Below, one piece after another: positions 44,845 through 55,801 of a stretch of 64,000 nucleotides of DNA. Each line of letters starts with the position of its first letter. Position 1 is the first letter of the stretch. Under the pieces are notes generated by a model. That model made no database searches. It was not told the DNA's origin and worked only from the letters and a program-made list of their open reading frames with translations. A program made the position numbers and the translations under genes. The stretch comes from Fonsecaea monophora (Eukaryota > Ascomycota > Eurotiomycetes > Chaetothyriales > Herpotrichiellaceae), in NCBI RefSeq assembly GCF_001642475.1, contig NW_019173938.1, forward strand, positions 455,433-519,432, in the 5' to 3' direction.

Positions 44845-45888
44845 ATGCCACCTGCAAAGACTGTTCTGGTGACAGGCGCCAACGGCGTCATCGGCCAAGG
44901 CGTATGTCGGGCATTCTCTCAGGCAGGCTGGACGACGTACGGCCTCATTCGAAGTGCACGAAGCGCTCCGGACTTGGTCCGTGAAGAAATCATTCCGATC
45001 GTGGGATCTGCTGCCAACTACTCGTCCTTTTTGGATTCTCTGCCCTCGATTGATGTCCTCGTGTCTTGTTCTGAAGACATCAAGAACTACAAAGCTCATT
45101 TTGACGATGTGCTGGCTATGTTTTTGGGCATCAGCTCCGCCTCTCTTCGCCAGGGTGGCTCGAAGCCGCTTGTCATCTTCAGCAGCGGGTGCAAGGACTA
45201 CGGCACAACTGCACGGCACGGCGACCCCACTCTTGCGCCGCACACAGAGGACAGTCCCCTCAACCCTCCGGCGCTATTGGCGAATCGCACACAGTGCGCG
45301 ATGAGTATGTTCAGTCACACCGAAGCATTCGATGCCGTGATTACGAGGCCCACCACCATCTTCGGGCGTTGGGGGAGCTGGTATGCTGTATTTTTCATGT
45401 TGGCTGAAGCTGCCAAAGCTGCAGGTCACAACAGCTTTATGCTTTATTCAACGCCCAACGCGATTTTGCATGGTGCACACGTCGACGACGTGGGAAGGGC
45501 GTACGTCGCGATCGCCGAAGCCCCCCGGCAGGTGGTGGCCGGACAGGTCTATAATGTCTCTGCCCACTCTTATGAGACGCTTGCCGATATAGCCACAGCA
45601 GTGGAAAAGAGCCACGGCGTGAAAGTCGTCTATGCTGATCCCGGACCAGATGACGACAAGGAATTTGGCGTCAACTCGGTTTTCAATTTCTCCCAGTGGG
45701 TCGACTCGACCAAGCTCAGAAGCCACACTGGTTGGCTGGACCGGAAGCCGCTGTTTCACGAGGCGTACGATGTGTACAGAAGGGCGTGTGAACAGGCCAA
45801 GGCAGACAAGAGTGATCAGTTTGTGAGGTACAAGGAGTACCTTTCTTTTCTGAAGGATCCGAGGTATATTTTCGATCTGGAGGGTTAG
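44845..45888 (+). CDS. Atypical short-chain dehydrogenase/NAD-dependent epimerase family protein
   Basis: Intronless, 347 residues. The N-terminal nucleotide-binding motif TGANGVIGQG fits the extended SDR pattern. Further landmarks are LVIFSSGCKDYG after strand 5, ITRPTTIFGRWGSWY, and HVDDVGRAYVAIAEAP with VYNVSAHSYETLADIA, as in epimerase/dehydratase relatives. At the place where YxxxK is expected I see PPALLANRTQCAMS, with neither the Tyr nor the Lys, so catalysis by the standard mechanism is doubtful. It may be a redox sensor or use a variant mechanism. The substrate is unknown. Confidence 0.88.
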   Translation: MPPAKTVLVTGANGVIGQGVCRAFSQAGWTTYGLIRSARSAPDLVREEIIPIVGSAANYSSFLDSLPSIDVLVSCSEDIKNYKAHFDDVLAMFLGISSASLRQGGSKPLVIFSSGCKDYGTTARHGDPTLAPHTEDSPLNPPALLANRTQCAMSMFSHTEAFDAVITRPTTIFGRWGSWYAVFFMLAEAAKAAGHNSFMLYSTPNAILHGAHVDDVGRAYVAIAEAPRQVVAGQVYNVSAHSYETLADIATAVEKSHGVKVVYADPGPDDDKEFGVNSVFNFSQWVDSTKLRSHTGWLDRKPLFHEAYDVYRRACEQAKADKSDQFVRYKEYLSFLKDPRYIFDLEG

Positions 45889-46525
45889 ATGGGCCGCAGG
45901 GATGGAGCCACAAAGTGTTGGATACTTATTCCTTATGGGTGACGACCTATTTATTCATATCATCCATATAGATCGGTAACAGTCGACCCAGCCCGATCCC
46001 TGGCCGGCATCTTCAACTCCAACTTGAATGCGCTTTCGAGTAAAACCATCCAGGGACGCGCCAAACACTGTTGTACTGACAATGTCAAGTGAAGCAGCAT
46101 TATCAAGCGAGAACCAAAGCAGCAAGTAGCCACATCAGCCATTCATTGCTCTATCAGCATCGGATGCCCAACTTTTGCCGGTCCGTCAATGTCCAATCGT
46201 GGTTAGCGGCCAATCACTTGGGAGGCTCCGCCCTAAAACTTCCCAATACGGTTATTATGACGACATGCGAGGGTCCTGGCTCTGCACATCGCTGTGATCA
46301 ACATTCAGTGTAACGATGGACGCAATCTACACCTGGGACCCTTATTCCTCTGTTCGCTGATGCCATATCATATATGCAGACCCTGTCCCCCCCCACAACT
46401 ACAGAGGAGATCATGCTCCCAACAACAACGCGCTTCAGTGTTTCGCAACCAATACCGCCATCGATGTTGCGGCATAAAACTGTCGCCCTTCATCGGCTCC
46501 GCGCTGAAAGCGTCCAGCGTGCACC
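45889..46525. other. Intergenic region
   Basis: Between two plus-strand genes. Short ORFs only; presumed 3' UTR plus promoter. Confidence 0.3.
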
Positions 46526-47710
46526 ATGGGTGTGCAAGATTTCATCCGCTTCGACCTAGACGAATACCGGGCCAAAGTGCGCAACTATGATGATCAGGAA
46601 CTGCAAAAGAAAGAGGTGGTCTTGATTCGCACCGCATACTCGGGCACGGCGGGGATTGTCAGCGGCGCCGTCCTGGCTCCTTCGACAGGAGGTGCTTCGA
46701 TGATAGGCTGCGTGGCTGCAGGCAGGACAATACACCTTGTCGAACAGAAACTTGAGGTTGTTCGAGCCGAATTGACCAGACGCGGCTTGCCCCTGCACGA
46801 GAAGAGGACCCGAGACCATGCAATTCCCGTGACCACCGGCAGCATAGCTGGAGCCATGGGCTTGGGTATGGGCATGGAAGGACACATGCTGGGAACAGCA
46901 GCCGCCGCCGGAGCCAATCTCGTTGCGGTCACTACAGAAAAGCTGGACCGTGTCCAGACAGCTCCGAGCCGCCCGAGTCCTCAAGGTGCGAACAGCTTCC
47001 AGCGCCTCAAGAGATCCCTGACGGAGAACGTCACCTCACGCTCTCGATCCCTCCTACACCCCTTTTCATCCGAAGACACGGACCTATTCCACCAATACGA
47101 CGACTTGGTCGCCCGCAAGAAATCACTCGAGGAACGCTACCAGAAGCTCCGCGAAGCGACTCTGGCGGCTGCGGGCGCAAAATGGTACTGGTACGTAGTC
47201 TACCACTACCCCTGTCAATCAGAAAACCTCATAATACCGACCAATCCAGGCTTATGGATCGACTCCCTTCGCCGTAAAGACAGCCTTGGTCAATGGGACA
47301 AAACCATTGAGCGGTGCACGCGTCGCCGTGCCGACGAAGGTCTGATACGTTTCCGAAAAGATCTCGACGAGACCAAAAAGCGCCTGGATGAGTGGGACGT
47401 GATGGTTGTGAAAGTAAGCGTTCGGTGTTGTTTCCCCTCGAGGTGGAAGATGTCTACTCACTTTGTTCAGTGTCTCCCACCGGGACCAATTGCTGCACCT
47501 GACGCCAGAGCAGAGATGCTTGTGGTGGTGAATCGCGGTATTACCATGTGTCTACTCCCTCTGGTGTGTTACTGGATACTGAGGCTCTCCTGGATCAGGC
47601 TGGCATACCGACTGCTCGTCATCGTGCTCCTGGCATTTGGTGTCCATGCGCGCATCTTGTGGGACTACGAGATGTACCCCTTCCTCCCAATGCCAATCAC
47701 GAAGATATGA
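46526..47710 (+). CDS. Uncharacterised fungal protein with glycine-rich helices and C-terminal membrane segments
   Basis: Begins MGVQDFIRFDLDEYRAKVRN. Small-residue helices follow (GTAGIVSGAVLAPSTGGAS; GSIAGAMGLGMGMEGHMLGT), then a charged coiled coil (LVARKKSLEERYQKLREA), a second (RKDLDETKKRLDEWD) and two hydrophobic segments at the C-terminus (MCLLPLVCYWILRLSW; LLVIVLLAFGVHARIL). The frame is open for 394 codons, but two stretches look like introns: about 47190-47250 (GTACGT...CCAG) and about 47414-47470 (GTAAGC...TTCAG), the second in-frame. If the first is spliced the product would end shortly after it, so full length is uncertain. The N-terminal layout matches fungal hypothetical proteins of unknown role. 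Confidence 0.6.
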   Translation: MGVQDFIRFDLDEYRAKVRNYDDQELQKKEVVLIRTAYSGTAGIVSGAVLAPSTGGASMIGCVAAGRTIHLVEQKLEVVRAELTRRGLPLHEKRTRDHAIPVTTGSIAGAMGLGMGMEGHMLGTAAAAGANLVAVTTEKLDRVQTAPSRPSPQGANSFQRLKRSLTENVTSRSRSLLHPFSSEDTDLFHQYDDLVARKKSLEERYQKLREATLAAAGAKWYWYVVYHYPCQSENLIIPTNPGLWIDSLRRKDSLGQWDKTIERCTRRRADEGLIRFRKDLDETKKRLDEWDVMVVKVSVRCCFPSRWKMSTHFVQCLPPGPIAAPDARAEMLVVVNRGITMCLLPLVCYWILRLSWIRLAYRLLVIVLLAFGVHARILWDYEMYPFLPMPITKI

Positions 47711-47792
47711 CGTACATTTTTACTTGTACTTTAATTCCCTATCCCACCAGCTCGCAGCATCCCATTGATTGTCAGGGGAAGAGGCAACAAGC

Positions 47793-48394
47793 TCAAGCCG
47801 TGCCCTCCAGCGCGTCGACAATGTCCTTGACCACAATCTTCTTCATCTCCATGACCGCCTTCATGGTCTTTTGCATCCTCTCCGCGTTGCCCGAAGTCAT
47901 GACTTCCTCTACCAGCCTAGGCACGACCTGCCAGTGCACGCCGAACCGGTCCTTGACCCAGCCACAGATCTGCTTGGACTCGTCTATTTCCGCCCCGTCG
48001 TCCCCAGCCTCGGTCAGCTTGCCCCAGAAGTAGTCCACGTCCTCCTGGCCCTCGCAGATGATCTGGAAACTGACTGACTCGTTCATCGGGATGTCCTTGG
48101 GCTTGGAGTTGAGCGCGAGCCACGTCATGCCGTTGAGGGTGAACTGTTGGCGTCAGTGGTGGGCCTTGTTTGACTCGGATAGTCTCGTGGAAGATGGAGG
48201 GAGAGGGATAGTCTTACGGCAACACTCATGACGGAACCAATCAGATGCTTCTGGAAGTCATGACCCGTGTCGGTGAAGTGGTTGATGGTGTCGATGGAGG
48301 AGTTGGGGAAGATGGACGTATAGAACCGCGCAGCCTGTTCGGCCTGGGATTCGAAGAAGAGGCACGGGTACAGCGAGATGGGTGCGATAGACAT
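47793..48394 (-). CDS. PhnB-like VOC-superfamily protein (3-demethylubiquinone methyltransferase-like fold)
   Basis: Exon 1 (from 48394) encodes MSIAPISLYPCLFFESQAEQ and ARFYTSIFPNSS; an intron of about 70-75 bases (GTAAGA donor) joins SVA to FTLNGMTWLALNSKP. The rest shows ESVSFQIICEGQEDVDYFW and GWVKDRFGVHWQVVPR, the pattern of PhnB/YjdN-like VOC proteins. The product is about 180 residues. These proteins share the glyoxalase/bleomycin-resistance fold; most have no known reaction. A Glu-Ala-rich C-terminal helix ends VDALEGTA. Function not assigned. Confidence 0.88.
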
Positions 48395-49076
48395 GTTGTG
48401 CGAGTTTTCCTCTCTTGGTCACTCAGGAGGAGTAGTCGTAGTAGTAGAGAAAGTGGATGCGTCTCTTCCAGCAGAGAATGAATGCGAAAGGATCCTTGAT
48501 TTGTCAATTCGATGCAATTCACTTTTTTGGGACGGTACACTCACAGTCTCCATTTCACGAAACAGGGCTTCGACGTTCCAATGCTCCTTTATATACCCCA
48601 GATATTGAGATTCAGCACCGCAAGGCATGTCCTCGTGTTAAACCCCAGACTCGATCCTCGCCACCGCCATTAAAGGGTCTTTGGCCCTGCTAGGCGCCCA
48701 TTCAGGCAACAGCTGCGCCAAGCCAGGCCTTGACTGGGGGCCCAGACCTTCGAATACTGGCATCCCCAGACAAAAACAAGAATGCCAAATGCCAAACGTC
48801 AAAGGTTGTGCCGCACCCCGACACGAGTCTCTTCTACAGCGCTACGACAGATCCGAGTACGAGTGTTGGCTGTTCTTGTTCCTCCGTTCTGCCTGGTCTG
48901 GGCGCACTTGTTCGTGCCGTGTTGGTGACAGCCGAGCCAGAAGCATACGATCACCATCCCGCTCTTTAGCTACAAGCTACGAAGTATCAGAAACCAGACC
49001 TGGACAATACTGACGAGAGAATGCATTAGGGGCCAGGAGAACCCGAAGCGCAACGTATCGCTATCAACTGCATCCC
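48395..49076. other. Intergenic region
   Basis: Between two minus-strand genes. It holds the VOC gene promoter and the 3' flank of the beta-hydroxyacid dehydrogenase. No gene recognised. Confidence 0.3.
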
Positions 49077-50123
49077 TCACTTCTTCTTCAGCGCCGTCAC
49101 ACTAGATCCATCTGGCGTCCCCGTCTTCAATTCCACCCCGGCCCTCTTCTCCCACCCCTTGAGCAGCTCCGTGTGGTCTGCGGTCGGCTCCAGCATGGCC
49201 ATCGACTGCTTGAAGTAGCGAATGATCATCTCGGGCAGGTCGGTGTCGAAGTGCAGGTTGTCAAAGACCTCCTTGGCGATGCCCACGTCCTTGATGAGCA
49301 GCGCCAGCTGGAAGCCCGAGGCGTAGCGCCGGGGCAGGGCGTCGGTCTTGTAGCTGTCGGTGGTCGAAAAGTTGCGGCCGGTGCCCACGTTCAGCACGTC
49401 GATCATCTGCACGGGGTCCAGACCGAACTTTTGGCCCGTGACCAGCGCGTCCGACAGCGCCACGATCGACGCCGCGCTGATGTAGTTGTTCAACGTCTTC
49501 ATGACGTGGCCGGCCCCGAGCTTGCCCATGTGGAAGACGTACTTGGCCATCGCCTGCAGCACCGGGAGCACCTTCTCCACCGCTTCTTGCGAGTCAGAGC
49601 CCACCATCAGCGTTGCGTCTCCCGTATCGGTGTCGTGCAGATGTGCCTGCGTGACGGGGGAGTCGACCAGGATGAACCCCAGTGCCTCGAGGTCTTTGCC
49701 TAGGCTCTGAGTGTCGAATGGGGAAGACGATGATGTGTCGACGATTATTGTTCCTAAGGACGTCAATCAAGGTCCAAATGCACATCAAAGGGCGTCGATA
49801 CACTGAAGGAAGAGGTGGGAGGAACAAATCATACCAGGCTTCAGGCCCTTTGCAATCCCGTCCTCGCCCAAAATTACCTCCCTGACCACCTTCCCCTGTG
49901 GCAGCATCGTCACGACCACATCACAGTCTTTGAACCCTTCGACGCCCTTCTCAGCCACAGACGTGTTGGGGTTCTCCTGGGCGAATTTCTGCTCCCGCTC
50001 CGGGTCAGCGTCGCGGACAATCAGACGAAAGCCTGCGCGTGGCAAGTTGGACGCCATCGAGGCTCCAGCCTTGCCCAGGCCGATGTACCCGACTGTCTTG
50101 ACCGACATGTTGACAGATCCCAT
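49077..50123 (-). CDS. Beta-hydroxyacid dehydrogenase (3-hydroxyisobutyrate / 6PGDH-like)
   Basis: NAD(P)-dependent enzyme of about 320 residues in two exons; the intron 49754-49834 (GTATGA donor, CTTAG acceptor) joins KGLKPG to TIIVDTSSSSPFDT. The N-terminal Rossmann motif is YIGLGKAGASMASNL. The substrate-binding block usually DxPVSGG is here VDSPVTQAH, and the catalytic Lys motif is GAGHVMKTLNNY with the following asparagine conserved. The start may be 50123 (MGSVNMSVKTVG) or the Met five codons later. Family members reduce or oxidise 3-hydroxyisobutyrate, tartronate semialdehyde or similar short hydroxyacids. It is divergent from the FAD monooxygenase. Confidence 0.9.
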
Positions 50124-51340
50124 CTCTTTCCGTTGACTTACGATGTATTTCGCGGAGGAAACAGCCTTGCCAAGGTCGAGAAGATATACCAAGAAAAGGT
50201 AAGGGAGACTATGATCATCCGAGGGTCGTCGAAAGGTTCAGGTATGTGTATGCTATGCGTCACTTCGGCCTACCTTGCCCACCACAACTACCGCCCTTCG
50301 CAATTAATTCCGTTCCTCGGATAGGGTACGGCAAGGAAGTACGAGTGTGGTGTTCGACGAGATCGCCTCTCCTATGCCGACCTTGCATCACTCACCACCT
50401 GTGTGTTCGGATGAGGGGTGGGAAAGGAGCCATCGCCCGCCTTCTGTCATTCCTCACCCGGGCGTCCGTTGTCCAAAGGACCCCAAACCCCACAAAGAGA
50501 TTGTCACGGGACTGGGGAAAGGGTGCATCCCCAGGATGGGTACTTTCCCTGTGGTCAAAAAGGACCGTCGTGTATCACGGTTGCACGGGTAGCAAAGATG
50601 GACGAGTTGTTAGACCCCCCGGAGCTTGGTACTCGTGGTGGGTTTATCCCGGGGGGGTTGTCAAGGCCCCTCGAGGCTCTCGTGGCTCTCTCCCAGTGGG
50701 ACATTCCACGCCCGGGATACGAATATGCTTTTAACTAGCCAGCATCAGAGTTTGGACAGACGTCCATGGCTGCTGGTCGTTGGCAGAGAGGACGTTCGAC
50801 TACTTCGTTTTGGGTAGCACCAGCCAAAAGGGTCCCGGGTCCAAAGACCAATCCCGCCAATTCTTTCGAGGAGATACTCTCCAACATCAACCAAGGGACA
50901 AGAAGTCACTCTTCTAGGCACGGTAATTTTTTGTGGCCAGGCCCAAGTTGTCAGCAATGGGGCCCCTTCGACTTTGGATTCCGAGAGCTCAGCCTTTTGC
51001 TTTGCCTTGCCCTTGGTTTTTTTGGTCCCCATAGGATATTTTCCCGTCATGTGCGGGCCCCTTTCGACGGGCACGATTCGTGCTCTGTGATTTGTGCCAA
51101 CCCGGTGCTGCTGTTTGTGTTATAAGGAATGGGGTTATTCCACCATGGCGATATATTCGCTGGCTTTGATATCACACCATACTCCCTCGGTCGGCGTGTT
51201 GTTTGTGAATCCCAAGATTACTTGTACAGTCTTACTCGTTTGGAGACTGCCTCCCTTTCCTTCCCTTTATCCATTACGAGTAAATTAATCCAAGGACGAC
51301 GAGACAAACAATAACAAACTCTCGGAGCGGATTCGCAGCT
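50124..51340. promoter_or_regulatory. Divergent promoter, beta-hydroxyacid dehydrogenase / FAD monooxygenase
   Basis: 1.2 kb between head-to-head genes. G and C runs (for example near 50615-50665) create long ORFs without family resemblance. No binding site assigned. Confidence 0.4.
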
Positions 51341-53097
51341 ATGGGCTCCTTGGGAGTCGAGCCTCCTTTGAAAGGTACGTTGCGATAGTTGAAGACCAGA
51401 GGCGAAACTCTCCGAACCCCCACTGTATTGAGCGACAATGGCTCTGACTCGACCGCTGTTGGGTAAAATAGTCATTATCGTTGGAGCCGGGCTGGGAGGA
51501 TGTGCCACCGCTCTGGCCATGCGCCACGCGGGCTTTGAGGTGGTCATGTTCGAAAAGGTCAGAGAGTTCCAGCGCCTCGGAGACTCGCTGGGACTGGGCG
51601 AGAATGCGTTCAAGCTGCTGGACCGGTGGTCGCCGTACCTGCGTGACCGTCTGATCGAGATCGGGAACAAGTCGGAATTCATGCAGATCCGCCGCTGGCA
51701 TGATGGCAAACTTCTCGCCCAGCAGCCGTTGATGGACATGGCCGGGTACATTGGCCATCGGGGGGACTACCATCGAGGTTTCTTGGATGCTGTGGCAGAG
51801 AAGGGAATACCTCTACACATGGGTAGCGAGGTGAGTGTCCCGAACGCCACATTTCGATCCAAGAGAACGGGTGTCTGATGTTTGGTGAATCAGGTGGTAG
51901 AATACGACGACATGACTCCGTCACTGACGCTGAAGAATGGAGAGCGACATTTCGCGGATGTTATTATTGCCGTCGACGGTACGACCAGATATTCACCTTC
52001 CCAACCACAGAGCAAACCAAGTGTGCTAACATGGCCTTCCGCCCTTCTAGGCATCAAGTCACGGGCACGGGAGCTGGTGCTCGGGTTCGACGACAAGCCC
52101 AAGTCGTCCGGGTACGCGTGCTTCCGGGCGTTCTTCAAGGGCGACAAGCTGAAGGGCGACCCCCTGACGGCCGAGTTTGTCGAGAACGAGTGCGTCAACA
52201 TCTGGATCGGCAAGGACATGCACGTGGTGCAGAACACGCTGCGCGGCGGGGACGAGTTCAACTGGATCCTCACGCACAAGGACACGGCCGACATCCAGGA
52301 GTCGTGGTCGCAGCCGGGTGACATGGATGAGGTGCGCCGGCTGGTGACGACGCTGGACCCGCGCATCGCCGCCGCCATCCGCAAGACTGACGAGTGTCTG
52401 GACTGGAAGATCTGCTACCGCGACCCGATCCCGACGTGGGTCAGCAAGAACCACCGCGTCGCCCTGGTCGGCGACTGCTGCCATCCGCATCTGCCCACGA
52501 GCGCTCAAGGCGCCAGTCAAGCGACCGAGAGCGCGGCCGTGCTGGCACAGTGCCTCCTCCTGGCTGGAAGGGATAACATTCCGTTGGCGGTAAGCTGGGC
52601 TTTTTCTTGTTTCCTGCCGCCTTCCCCAATTCCCTGACGTGATTGATCATCCATTATTTGCGTGTCCCACCCCTGATGTCTCTCCCCATACCGTTTCCGT
52701 GACACTCTTTGTTATACACTACTGACCCTTGTGCCCTGGGCACGCACAGACCCGCGTCTACGAAAAGATCCGCTTCCCCCGTGTGCGCCGTGCACAGACC
52801 AACGGCGAAGACCTCCGCGACCGATGGCACACGGCGCTGGACCGGATAGGCGACGGCGACGAGATTGACCGGGACTCCATTTTGATAAAGGTATGTCATG
52901 TACCTCTGTTTACGCAGTTTGTCCGTATTCATCTGGTATTGCTTCCCATGCTTGATTCCAATTTCTCACATGTCTCTGACTAGAACAACGTGCTTTACGA
53001 CTACGACGCCGAAGCGGATACGCGCAAGCGATGGGCCGAGATGGCCGCGCTGGTGGGCGAGGAGCTGCGCACGGGCAAGATCTCGCCGCTGTGCTGA
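51341..53097 (+). CDS. FAD-dependent monooxygenase (salicylate hydroxylase-like)
   Basis: Six exons. Exon 1 (MGSLGVEPPLK, from 51341) joins through an intron at 51375-51471 to VIIVGAGLGGCATALAM, the GxGxxG FAD-binding motif with the typical fungal leader. Later introns near 51831-51892, 51980-52050, about 52590-52750 and 52893-52983 all have GT-AG borders and keep frame. The second FAD motif is VALVGDCCHPHLPTSAQGA, whose GD contacts the flavin ribityl. The C-terminus ends GKISPLC. Group A flavin monooxygenases hydroxylate aromatic rings such as salicylate, or polyketides. It converges on the VAO-type oxidase, and the two may act on related phenols. The second exon also has its own Met at 51438, but the start at 51341 gives the conserved N-terminus. 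Confidence 0.92.
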
Positions 53098-53784
53098 TTT
53101 TCCTGTGAATTGTCGATGGATTATGTCCGGGGTTTGTTATGTTTTGGTCCATTTGTAACGCAAATTCATGCCGTGGTTTGTGGAGATGAGGTATGACCCG
53201 CTTTGGACTTGCACGTGCTCTCGCAATGATCCCATGGCGTCTGATGTATTTTGGAGTGGTCAAGCAGGGGTAACAACAAGAAGTAGAGGACGAGGATGAG
53301 GACGACTAGGACTTGCGGTCAGAGAGTAGTAGAGAGCAGAGAGGAGGTCGAGCAGTCCGAGACAGAGTGTCCGACGGACTGACGCTGTCGACTTGTCTGT
53401 ACCAATCTATATATCCAGGCTGTATCTGATCTTGATCTTCATCTTGCTTGCCCTCTCTTCGCCAATTTGTCTCCTGCTAGTGGACTTGCACCCTTCCATA
53501 GTTACAGTACTTTGGCGACTTATCATGGTCTCCCTCGTCCTCGAGTACGGGATTGATTCATCGACACTGCCTCCTCCCCTGAACACACAAATTCTCTTGT
53601 CACCCAAAGTCGATTAATTCCTCCACCTCCATCTTTTCAACTAGCTAAAGCTACCTACCCACCCACTTTTAGCCAGCTCTCTCACTCAGAGGTCTCTCAG
53701 AGAGGCTACCCATCTACCTTTCTGCCTACGACGGTATCTATCTACCCGTCCATCCACCTCTCTGGATCCTGTCCCGTGACAAGT
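53098..53784. other. Convergent intergenic region
   Basis: Between the stops of the FAD monooxygenase and the VAO-type oxidase. Pyrimidine-rich stretches near 53630-53760 with CCACC and CTACC units; no gene recognised. Confidence 0.35.
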
Positions 53785-55801
53785 CTACAACTTCGGCACG
53801 ACCCCATCGTTTAACAAATCCCTGCGATCGCCATCCAGAATCTCCCACCCTTTACCTCTGAAGCGTTTGCCCCAAATGCCATTGCGCCCTGGAGCCAGGA
53901 CACTGTTCGGGTCGAGGGCGTCCTTGATGGTCTCGTTGAAGCGACGCAGCGCGCCGCCCCCCCAGCTGTACGTCTCGGCGACCTGGTCGGCGAAGAGGAG
54001 GTGGGTGCGGTACTCGCCGTAGCCCTCGCGGGCGGCGGCGCGGATCATGTCGCGCATGAGGGCGGTGGCGCGGGTCTTTGCGTCGCGGTCGGCGCGGTCG
54101 TAGACGATGTTGGCGATGTAGTGCATCTCGCGGCCGGCGACGCACATGGTGGGGAAGACGTCGAAGCCCCAGCGGGCGTGGAGCGCCGTGATGGTGCGGT
54201 GCAGCAGGGCCGCGTCCTTGCCCCGCGTCGGCGAGATGGGCGAGAAGAACAGGTGCGCCGCGTTGGGCACCCAGTTGAGCCAGTCGAGTTCCTTGAGCAC
54301 CGGCACCCCGCTGCACACCTGCACCCGCGAGTGGAGGTAGTGGTCCCCAGGGACGGAGGAGGGGAGGAGGAACTTGCTGCCGGGGATCTGCCCGAACGCG
54401 GCTTTGATGGTGTCCAGCTGCGCCGCCACCGACGCCGCGTCGTCGCCGTACTGCGTCCCGTAAAACACCCACGAGCAGTCCCCGCAGGGCAGTTTCGCGG
54501 CGTGTTGGCGAATCACCTCGCGGGGCATGGGTCCTTTCTTCCCGGCATCATACCAATACGACCGGGGCTTCCCCGTCACGGCCAACTCCTGAATAACATG
54601 CCTCAGCTGGGGGATGTTGCCCAGCACGCGCCGCTGGGCGAGGGGCCGGATGATCTCGACGATGCGCTCCAGGTCGTCCTCGCGCGGGAACGTTATCATG
54701 TACGACTGGTGGTGGCGGACCGCGGGCATCAGCCAGAAGCCCATCTTGGTCACGATCCCATAGTTGCTCTGGCTGAAGATGCCGTCGACGTAGGGGCCGT
54801 AGGCGGCCTGGAACGACTGCCACGTCGGGTTGTCGGCGCCGTTGGGGCCGGGCATCGCCCCCATGCCCGTCCGCAGGAGCTCGCCCGTCGGCAGCACCAG
54901 TTCCATGCCGCAGTGGTTGGCGAAGTGGTCGCCGTAGGGGGTGTATCTGGCGAGGGAGAGGTTAGTTAGGGTTTTGTTTGATAACAAGTCTTCCTCGTCA
55001 GGAGGAGTGAAAGAATGAATACGTACCCAACACCCCGATCGATCGCATTCCCCAGGACACTCCCACCCCCGAGATCAGGACAATCGATCCAGAGCGGCAA
55101 CCCCCTGCGCTGCACCTCCTCGTACAGGGCGAAATACGACACGCCAGGCTCGACCACACACGAGGCATTGTCCCCGTCCACATTGAGGATGCGGTTCATG
55201 CGCCGGCCGAGATCGATGACGACGGAGCCAGGAACCCGGGGCGCCGCGCCGCCGTACCCGATGTTGCGGCCCATGGAGATCGGGTAGATGGGGATCTTGT
55301 GGGTGTTGGCCCAGCGCACCACGCTCTGCACCTGCGCCGTGTCGCCCGGGTACACGACGGCGCTGCAGACGAGTTCGTCCTGCTCGGCGATGTGGTATGC
55401 GTCGTGGGTGTTGCTGCCCCTACTCAGTTTCCATACAATACACACACACACACACACACACGATAATAGAAGAAAAAAATAAAGAGAGAGAGAATGGACA
55501 AAACGTACGGATGCTCCATGTACCACCCGTCGACCAACGGGCCGTCGTTGACCTGGACATTCTCGTCGCCCAGCTGCCCCTTCAACTCGGCCACAGCTGC
55601 GTCAAAGGTCTCCTTGCTCACGTCCGGCGGGAGCACCACTGCCCTCCTCCGAGCCACGCTGTCTGGGAGCGTCTTTTGCGAATACAGCCTCGCCTTCGCG
55701 TCAATGGCTTCCTGGGCCAGTCTTCTGGGGACACCGCTGTATCGCGTTGCGAGGTCTGGGATGGAACCACCACCCACAGAGGACGAGGCTGAGTCGGCCA
55801 T
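53785..55801 (-). CDS. Vanillyl-alcohol oxidase-type flavoprotein oxidase
   Basis: Three exons, about 590 residues: exon 1 from 55801 (MADSASSSVGGGSIPDL...DGWYMEHP), exon 2 about 55020-55415 (GSNTHDAYHIAEQDELVCS...), exon 3 from about 54945 (YTPYGDHFANHCGMEL) to 53785. VAO oxidises 4-hydroxybenzylic alcohols and 4-alkylphenols with release of hydrogen peroxide. Key features match: the flavin PP-loop with GRNIGYGG (substrate Tyr), GNAIDRGVGYTPYGDH with the catalytic Asp, the covalent-flavin region around MCVAGREMHYI, and the Tyr-Arg pair in GEYRTHLLF. No peroxisomal SKL tail is present (ends GVVPKL). The first intron carries a CA microsatellite. Exon 3 is very GC-rich at third positions, which creates a long false ORF on the other strand. 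Confidence 0.93.
55439..55462. repeat. (CA)n microsatellite inside an intron of the VAO-type gene
   Basis: About 11-12 CA units on the plus strand within the first intron. Followed by an A/G-rich run. Confidence 0.9.

Noticed and set aside
49173..49703. 176-codon plus-strand ORF
   Set aside because: Antisense to the beta-hydroxyacid dehydrogenase.
50246..50738. Three overlapping plus-strand ORFs
   Set aside because: Arise from G/C-rich promoter DNA; frames give unrelated translations of equal quality.
54001..54969. 322-codon plus-strand ORF
   Set aside because: Antisense to the GC-rich exon 3 of the VAO-type oxidase; composition (Val/Gly/His/Arg-rich) is a shadow effect.
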